A DNA stretch of 53,131 nt from Ruminococcus sp. GTDB lineage: Bacteria; Bacillota; Clostridia; Oscillospirales; Ruminococcaceae. Of this stretch, positions 48,042-53,131 are shown in pieces. The stretch's first letter is position 1, and every line of letters starts with the position of its first letter. The stretch lies in assembly GCA_031262835.1 (NCBI GenBank), contig JAISGY010000061.1, positions 1 through 53,131 of the forward strand, in the 5' to 3' direction. The notes under the pieces are model-generated. The model had not been told where the DNA came from and did no database searches. It was given only the letters and a program-made list of their open reading frames with translations. The position numbers and the translations under genes were made by a program.

Positions 48042-49985
48042 ATGAAAATCAGACTTGGCCCCTTGGTCGCGGTTATGGCGAGCGTACTTGTCCTTGTATC
48101 AGCGGGGCTTGTTACAATTATCTCGCTGTCTTCGACATCCAAAAACCTGACAGAAACCGCCGAACGTGAAGTTAATATGCAGCTTGTTTCGACTGTAAAA
48201 CAAGTTAACGATACACTCGATTCTTTCCGTTACCAGATTCAGGTAGGCGCGCACAATAAAAGCGTGCTTGACACGAACCTAAGCCTTGACGAGCGTAAAG
48301 CACTCCTTGCCGATATGGCGAAGTCCTCCGACCTTCTCGACTACTCAATCTCGGACGCTTCCGGTATAACCTACTCCGACACCGACATCCACGAGCGCGA
48401 ATATTTCATCGAGGCGATGAAGGGGCAAACCTACATATCAAGCCCGGTTATAAGGAAGACGAACAATTCCGTTGTAATCATGGCGGCGGCTCCGCTTCCG
48501 GGCGGTGCGGGCGCGATATATTCCGGCATCTCCTACGAGACTTTCTCCGAACGCATTACCTCCGAAATGTTTGAAGACAGCTTTAGTTTCATTATCGACA
48601 AGACGGGGCAGCTTGTCGCTTACGACGATGCGGAGGACGTTGCGAAGATTTTAACAATTAACGACCTCGCGAAAGAAAATCCCGAGGAATTCGGTGATAT
48701 TGCCGCGCTTTCCTCCGACATGATTGCCGGGAAGTCCGGCACGGCGCAGGTTACACGTAATGGCGTCCTCTATAACATCGGCTATCAGCCTCTCGGGAAT
48801 ATCGAGGGCTGGTCTGTTGCCTTTGCAATCTCCGAAATAGAACAGATGGGCGCGTACGACGTTCTTGTCGGTAATATTATAATCGCACTCGTTGTCATTG
48901 CAATTTTCGGTCTGTTAATGGGTCTTCTCCTTGCGAAGATGTTAGGCGGTCCCGCTGCGCTTGTTGCAAAGAGGCTTACACAGCTGTCACAGGGCGACCT
49001 TGACACTCCCTTCCCGAGGAAAAAATCCCTCACAGTCGACTATACAACCCTCTTTAGTTCAACCGCAGACACAATCGAAATGCTCCAAAATTACGTCAAG
49101 GATATTGACCACGTGCTCCACGCCTTAGCTACAAAGAACTTAACGGTCAAGGCGGAGGTTCGCTACATCGGCGACTTCGAGCCGATTTACCACTCCATGC
49201 ACGAAATTAAGGTTAACCTTCGCGACATCATGGACACGTTAACAGGCGTTTCCGACAATATCCACTCCGGCGCAGAACAGCTCTCCTCCGCCGCAGACCT
49301 CTTAGCCGCAACCGCCACCGAACAGTCCCAGAGCGCAGGCTCTCTCGACGTCGGAATTAACGACATCAGCGTCAACTTAAAGTCAACCTCCGCCGAGGCA
49401 AAATCCGCAACGGAAATCGTTTCAACCGCCGTAACAATGGCGTCCGACGGCAAAGCCCGTATGGAACAGATGCTCGATTCAATGCGCGATATCAGCCGCG
49501 CCTCCGAAGAAATCGGCAAGATAATTAAAACCATCGACGACATCGCCTTCCAGACAAACATCTTAGCCCTCAACGCCGCCGTAGAAGCAGCCCGCGCAGG
49601 CGAAGCCGGAAAGGGTTTCTCCGTTGTCGCAGAGGAAGTTCGTAACCTCGCGAGCAAGTCCGCCGAAGCCGCAAAAGACACAACCGGGCTTATCTCCAAT
49701 TCAATCGACTCGGTCAAGAAGGGCACAGACATAGCCGACGCAACAGCCGACGCCCTCCAGAAAATAGTTACTTCTATCGAGCAGGTTAACACTCTTATCG
49801 CCGCAATCGCCGCCGATACAGCAGTCCAAACCGCCGACCTCGTAACCCTAACCTCAAGCACCAACCACCTAACCGAGTCCGCCAACGAAAACTCCGCAAC
49901 CTCCGAAGAATGTGCGGCAACCACCCGCCAGTTCATGGAGCAGGTTGAGAAGCTTAGGGCGATTATGAACAGTTTTAAGATGTAG
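48042..49985 (+). CDS. methyl-accepting chemotaxis protein with dCache sensor
   Basis: A 647-residue chemoreceptor. TM1 at about 8-30; a dCache_1-type ligand-binding domain up to about 270 ([53 protein letters not shown]); TM2 near [24 protein letters not shown]; and the signalling tip [20 protein letters not shown] with [16 protein letters not shown]. dCache domains usually bind amino acids or other small metabolites; the ligand is not predictable here. AAGAGGTTA precedes ATG 48042. Divergent from the other receptor and followed by a strong terminator. Confidence 0.94.
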   Translation: MKIRLGPLVAVMASVLVLVSAGLVTIISLSSTSKNLTETAEREVNMQLVSTVKQVNDTLDSFRYQIQVGAHNKSVLDTNLSLDERKALLADMAKSSDLLDYSISDASGITYSDTDIHEREYFIEAMKGQTYISSPVIRKTNNSVVIMAAAPLPGGAGAIYSGISYETFSERITSEMFEDSFSFIIDKTGQLVAYDDAEDVAKILTINDLAKENPEEFGDIAALSSDMIAGKSGTAQVTRNGVLYNIGYQPLGNIEGWSVAFAISEIEQMGAYDVLVGNIIIALVVIAIFGLLMGLLLAKMLGGPAALVAKRLTQLSQGDLDTPFPRKKSLTVDYTTLFSSTADTIEMLQNYVKDIDHVLHALATKNLTVKAEVRYIGDFEPIYHSMHEIKVNLRDIMDTLTGVSDNIHSGAEQLSSAADLLAATATEQSQSAGSLDVGINDISVNLKSTSAEAKSATEIVSTAVTMASDGKARMEQMLDSMRDISRASEEIGKIIKTIDDIAFQTNILALNAAVEAARAGEAGKGFSVVAEEVRNLASKSAEAAKDTTGLISNSIDSVKKGTDIADATADALQKIVTSIEQVNTLIAAIAADTAVQTADLVTLTSSTNHLTESANENSATSEECAATTRQFMEQVEKLRAIMNSFKM

Positions 49986-49994
49986 ATGGGAACG

Positions 49995-50023
49995 TTGGGG
50001 GGTTTTTTTCAAAAACCCCCCAA
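49995..50023 (+). terminator. terminator after the plus-strand chemoreceptor
   Basis: TTGGGGGGTTTTT (49995-50007), loop TTC, AAAAACCCCCCAA (50011-50023): a perfect 13-bp stem, extended by flanking GGGA and TCCC. Confidence 0.85.
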
Positions 50024-50044
50024 GCTTCCCGAAAACTTTAAAAT

Positions 50045-50356
50045 ATGCAAACCAAAAGATTTACAATGATAGACGAGGGGTTTGTTTGTGCGGTTTGCGG
50101 GGCGGTTGTGAAGCCGCTCGGTAAAACCGCGCGGGACCATTGCCCCTCCTGCCTCTCGTCTTTGCATCTTGATGTTAACCCGGGTGACCGCCGCTCTGAT
50201 TGCGGCGGCACTTTGTGTCCTGTCGGGATTAAAACCGGGAAAAAGGGTATACAAATAGTATATAAATGCAAAAAATGCGGGGAAAGTAAACTAAACATTG
50301 CCGCCCCCGACGACGATTTCGATAAAATTTGCCGCCTCAGTGCAGGAGACTGCTAA
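50045..50356 (+). CDS. RNHCP domain protein
   Basis: A 103-residue zinc-ribbon protein. FTMIDEGFVCAVCGAVV, the family-naming ARDHCPSC (RNHCP variant with D), and a second pair CKKCGE give Cys/His metal sites. The SSLHLDVNPGDR stretch is also characteristic. Role unknown, perhaps RNA-related. Start ATG 50045 has no strong ribosome binding site. Its TAA overlaps the ATG of mnmE by one base (TAATG), so the two are coupled. Confidence 0.85.
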   Translation: MQTKRFTMIDEGFVCAVCGAVVKPLGKTARDHCPSCLSSLHLDVNPGDRRSDCGGTLCPVGIKTGKKGIQIVYKCKKCGESKLNIAAPDDDFDKICRLSAGDC

Positions 50357-51720
50357 TGGACACCATCGCCGCAATTTCAACGCCGCTCGGTTACGGCGGT
50401 ATTGCAGTTATAAGGATTTCCGGGGGTAACGCCCTGCCTATCGCCGACGCCCTATTTACAGGCGTTTCAAGAACCGACCCGCCGTCTTCCTTCGCGGGCT
50501 ATTCTTGTGCTTATGGGAAAATTGTATACGAAAACGAAGTTTTAGACGAATGTATACTTACGGTATATAAAGCTCCTCGCTCATATACCGGCGAAGACGT
50601 TGTTGAAATTTCCTGCCACGGCGGGGTTTTTTCTGCCGGGCAGATTTTGAAGGCAATTTACAGCGGAGGAATTCGCCCGGCAAACCCCGGCGAATTCACC
50701 GAACGCGCTTTTTTAAACGGAAAAACAACGTTAACCCAAGCCGAAGCCGTAATGGACATTATCTCCGCAAAAGGACAAGCCGAGCTTCGCTCCGCCCTAA
50801 AAGTCCGCGACGGGGCTGTCTACAGGCGGATTAGAGGGGTTATCAATAATTTAACCGAAATTCTTGCCGCGCTTGCCGTCTGGGCGGATTACCCCGACGA
50901 CGAGGATTTAGATTTACTTGCGGGTGAAACATTTAATAATATACAGTCTGTAATCGGCAGCGTGGAAGCGGAACTTCTGTCCTTGACGGAGGGATTCACC
51001 TTCGGGCAGCTTATAAAAGCGGGAATCCCCCTCGTTATCGCGGGGAAGCCGAACGTCGGGAAAAGCTCGATTATGAACGCGCTTTCAGGCGCAAACCGCA
51101 GTATCGTTACCGACATTCCCGGAACGACCCGCGATGTTATCGAAAATGAAATAAGAATTGCCGACTACACTTTCCGCGTTTTCGACACCGCCGGAATTCA
51201 CGAGACGGAAGATGTTATCGAGCGGACAGGGACTGAGCTTGCAAAAGAAAAAATTATTGACGCGGAGATAATCTTAGCAGTTTTCGACAGTTCGGGACCT
51301 CTTGATACGGCTGATGAAGCAATAATAGAGCTAACCGCGAATGACAGGGCAATTGCGGTTCTTAACAAGTCTGACATTTCCAAAGGGGAAGATTTCTCCG
51401 CCGTCTGCAAAAGCTACAAAAAAGCCGTAACCCTCTCGGCGAAGACGGGAGAGGGCTTTGATAGGCTTACGGAGCTTATCTGCGACGTGCCGGCTATCGG
51501 GGGCGCGGAGATAATCTTAAATGAGAGGCAGAACGCCGCCGCGAACGCCGCCGTCCGGCTGCTTCGTGAGGCTGGGGAAGCCGCCGCGTCAGGTGTTCCT
51601 CTTGACGCGTTAACAATCCTTGTAAACGCCGCCCTTGAAAAGCTTTTAGAGCTTACCGGGGAGTCGGCGCAAACGGCGGTTACGCGGTCGGTTTTCGACA
51701 ACTTCTGCGTGGGGAAATAG
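50356..51720 (+). CDS. mnmE: tRNA uridine-5-carboxymethylaminomethyl(34) synthesis GTPase MnmE
   Basis: A 454-residue GTPase that works with MnmG to modify the wobble uridine of tRNAs using tetrahydrofolate-derived carbon. N-terminal folate domain (DTIAAISTPLGYGGIAVIRI, NPGEFTERAFLNGK, TQAEAVMDII), G domain with G1 GKPNVGKSS, G2/G3 PGTTRDV and DTAGIHE, G4 NKSD, and the C-terminal FDNFCVGK with the catalytic Cys. Start: ATG 50356 with AGGAG seven bases upstream; the upstream in-frame extension is rejected. Coupled to the RNHCP gene. Confidence 0.97.
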   Translation: MDTIAAISTPLGYGGIAVIRISGGNALPIADALFTGVSRTDPPSSFAGYSCAYGKIVYENEVLDECILTVYKAPRSYTGEDVVEISCHGGVFSAGQILKAIYSGGIRPANPGEFTERAFLNGKTTLTQAEAVMDIISAKGQAELRSALKVRDGAVYRRIRGVINNLTEILAALAVWADYPDDEDLDLLAGETFNNIQSVIGSVEAELLSLTEGFTFGQLIKAGIPLVIAGKPNVGKSSIMNALSGANRSIVTDIPGTTRDVIENEIRIADYTFRVFDTAGIHETEDVIERTGTELAKEKIIDAEIILAVFDSSGPLDTADEAIIELTANDRAIAVLNKSDISKGEDFSAVCKSYKKAVTLSAKTGEGFDRLTELICDVPAIGGAEIILNERQNAAANAAVRLLREAGEAAASGVPLDALTILVNAALEKLLELTGESAQTAVTRSVFDNFCVGK

Positions 51721-51727
51721 CGGAGCG

Positions 51728-52021
51728 TTATTGTTGCTGGTAGACATAGCAGCCGTAGTATTTATATTGTTTTCCGGGGATGGACGAAACGGGGATTTCC
51801 CCCCAGTTGTCGCACTCCTCACAGTAGTTTACGGTAGGCGGGGACTTTTTGGGGCAGTTCCCTACCGGCGGTGCCGATGTGTTGACGTCTTTGGGACAGC
51901 CGCCCGATACGCTTAAATTTTCAAGCTCTTCGTCGGATAGATTAACGTATTTTTCCGACTCTGCCGCATCAATCGTTATCCCGCGCTCGGCGGCTTTTTT
52001 CATAATATCTTCGGCTTTCAT
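51728..52021 (-). CDS. second RiPP-like precursor with double-glycine leader and Cys-rich core
   Basis: A 97-residue peptide. The leader (about 1-41) has a helical Nif11-like segment (IMKKAAERGITIDAAESEKY) and the cleavage-site sequence LSDEELENLSVSGG. The 56-residue core starts CPKD and carries five cysteines (CP, NCP, YCEEC, GCY), many Pro/Tyr and a QQQ end. AGAGGT lies six to seven bases before ATG 52021. No maturation or export gene is adjacent. Same design as the peptide at 5393-5701 but with a different core, so both might be processed by enzymes elsewhere. It converges on mnmE with seven bases between stops. Confidence 0.7.
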   Translation of the reverse strand: MKAEDIMKKAAERGITIDAAESEKYVNLSDEELENLSVSGGCPKDVNTSAPPVGNCPKKSPPTVNYCEECDNWGEIPVSSIPGKQYKYYGCYVYQQQ

Positions 52022-52057
52022 ATGTATACCTCTAAAAAGTAATTGTTTTTTTTGATA

Positions 52058-52084
52058 GTCTCCCCCGCCTTCGGCGGGGGAGAC
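52058..52084. repeat. REP-like G/C palindrome with UUCG-type loop
   Basis: GTCTCCCCCGCC (52058-52069), TTC, and its exact complement (52073-52084), closing on a C(TTCG)G loop. Located between the RiPP-like gene and the small lipoprotein gene. Same family as 6473-6595, 28449-28481 and 30206-30230. Confidence 0.85.
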
Positions 52085-52098
52085 ATTTCGAGCGCGTC

Positions 52099-52338
52099 TT
52101 AGTCTGCTGCTTCGGCTTCGGAGACTATATCGGGTTGACCGGGGATTGTTGTAACGTCGGTTGCGGGGGTACCTGCGTAGGTACCGTTTTCGGTCTGGAC
52201 GGGGGTGGTGACGTAGGTTCCGTTTTCGGAAACGGCGGTGGGGAGGGTTGTGCCTTCGGGTTTATTGGTTGCGGCGTTACAGCCTGCGAGGGCGGCTGTG
52301 ATAACTAAAGCTGAAATAATTGCAGCTGTTTTTTTCAT
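52099..52338 (-). CDS. small Thr/Pro-rich lipoprotein
   Basis: A 79-residue protein. Signal peptide with lipobox LAGC (cysteine at residue 20), then a short low-complexity sequence with the repeated ENGTYVTTP and ENGTYAGTP units and an acidic end. AAGGAG lies about ten bases before ATG 52338. No family recognised. The mature chain is under 60 residues and probably unstructured. Confidence 0.65.
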   Translation of the reverse strand: MKKTAAIISALVITAALAGCNAATNKPEGTTLPTAVSENGTYVTTPVQTENGTYAGTPATDVTTIPGQPDIVSEAEAAD

Positions 52339-52390
52339 TTTTTAATAACTCCTTGATTCGACAAGGACGGGGTTGTCGCGATGTTTTTAA

Positions 52391-53131
52391 TTAAACATTG
52401 AAACGGAAGTGAATGATATCGCCGTCTTTTACGACATAGTCTTTGCCCTCGAGACGAAGGAGACCCTTTTCGCGGGCGGCGGCAATTGAGCCTGACGACT
52501 TTAAATCCTCGAACGCGACGACTTCGGCGCGGATAAAGCCGCGTTCAAAGTCGGTGTGGATTTTCCCGGCTGCCTGAGGGGCTTTTGTGCCGTTTGTGAT
52601 GGTCCAAGCGCGACATTCGTCCTCCCCGGCGGTAAGGAAAGAGATCTGCCCGAGGGTTTCATAGCCGATTTTTATAATCCGCTCGAGACCGGTATTTTCC
52701 ATATTAAGCTCATCTAAGAATAGCTTCTTGTCTTCGGGGTCCATTTCGCCGATTTCTGCTTCAATTTCGGCACAGATTGGTAATATTACCGCATTTTCGG
52801 AATCTGCAATCTGTTTTACCGTTTTATAGTCATTATTGTCGGTGTAGTTACCGATTTCGGCATCGGACATATTTGCGGCGTAGATTACCGGCTTTGCCGA
52901 TAGAAGCGGCGTTGTTTTAAGGAAATCCGGGTCAAGATTGCCGAAGCTTCTGGCTGTCTTGCCCTCTTCGAGGTGGGATTTTAACCCTTCTAAGCTTTCG
53001 AGCTCCGCGGCGAGTTTCTTGTCGCCCTTCATGAGCTTTTTCACGCGGTCGATTCGCCGCTCGAGCATTTCCATATCGGCGAATATAAGCTCTAAATTTA
53101 TCGTTTCAATGTCCCGTCCGGGATTAATATT
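52391..53131 (-). CDS. ychF: YchF, Obg-family ATPase (C-terminal part, gene continues beyond window)
   Basis: The last 247 codons of a gene that enters from the right edge, open frame from base 53131. NPGRDIETINLELIFADMEM is the post-G-domain segment of YchF, followed by the coiled-coil (LERRIDRVKKL), PVIYAANMSD (the NxxE-type purine site region) and the C-terminal TGS domain (SFLTAGEDECRAWTI, GKIHTDFERGFIRAEVV, YVVKDGDIIHFRFNV). YchF is a ribosome-associated ATPase linked to oxidative stress responses. The ATP-binding P-loop lies outside the window. Confidence 0.95.
   Translation of the reverse strand, partial: NINPGRDIETINLELIFADMEMLERRIDRVKKLMKGDKKLAAELESLEGLKSHLEEGKTARSFGNLDPDFLKTTPLLSAKPVIYAANMSDAEIGNYTDNNDYKTVKQIADSENAVILPICAEIEAEIGEMDPEDKKLFLDELNMENTGLERIIKIGYETLGQISFLTAGEDECRAWTITNGTKAPQAAGKIHTDFERGFIRAEVVAFEDLKSSGSIAAAREKGLLRLEGKDYVVKDGDIIHFRFNV

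Overview
The window reads as chromosomal DNA of an anaerobic, motile, Gram-positive-type bacterium of the Bacillota, most likely a ruminococcus-like member of the Clostridia (Oscillospirales). The evidence is a PolC-type replicative polymerase, a rubrerythrin, two methyl-accepting chemotaxis proteins, lipoproteins and signal peptides of Gram-positive style, strong AGGAGG-like ribosome binding sites (often with TTG or GTG starts), sigma-A promoters with 17-bp spacers, and families common in gut Clostridia (DUF4317, DUF1385/YqhQ, DUF421-DUF4363, CmpB-type membrane protein, RNHCP, DUF5696). No plasmid, phage or insertion-sequence transposase is visible. The only mobile-type genes are three decayed Rpn (PD-(D/E)XK) relics.

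Layout. 1-6.6 kb: a cyclic-di-GMP GGDEF-EAL sensor, a Thr-linker lipoprotein with a glycoside-hydrolase-like domain, an internally deleted Rpn gene plus an Rpn tail fragment, a RiPP-like precursor peptide, a rubrerythrin and a tandem palindromic repeat. 6.7-18.7 kb: an eight-gene operon from a consensus promoter. It encodes a very large solute-binding protein with carbohydrate-binding-like modules, two MalFG-type permease pairs, a membrane-anchored NHL/TPR protein, a Yip1-family protein and a DUF5696 protein, with no ATPase. 18.8-19.9 kb: an HD phosphohydrolase and a broken Rpn gene. 19.9-28.4 kb (minus): a large secreted Ig-like/repeat protein followed by four tandem S41 proteases joined by ATGA overlaps. 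28.4-35.0 kb (minus): a tight six-gene transcription unit (cytosolic GH5 endoglucanase, PcrA helicase, histidine phosphatase, membrane protein, glucose-1-phosphate cytidylyltransferase, YqhQ). 35.1-40.3 kb (plus): a divergent unit with a 38-residue membrane peptide, flippase, two conserved proteins, two membrane proteins and a flavodoxin-type reductase. 40.3-42.2 kb: an orphan HicB, tRNA-Ser(GGA), a DUF421-DUF4363 pair. 42.2-50 kb: PolC and two divergent chemoreceptors. 50-53 kb: RNHCP protein, MnmE, a second RiPP-like precursor, a small lipoprotein and the C-terminal part of YchF.

Themes. Sugar acquisition dominates: the ABC/DUF5696 operon, the GH5 enzyme and the glycosidase-like lipoprotein would process and import a glycan. 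RfbF and the flippase point to surface polysaccharide. The most unusual observations are (i) a PolC that lacks the inserted 3'-5' exonuclease domain, (ii) arrays of a 7-bp repeat (ACAGART) at four sites, always with the same orientation relative to transcription and once inside the pcrA coding sequence, (iii) four overlapping S41 protease paralogs beside a repeat-rich secreted protein, (iv) two orphan double-glycine-leader Cys-rich peptides, (v) a family of G/C-rich REP-like palindromes, and (vi) the eight-gene transporter operon itself, whose non-transporter members have no established role.
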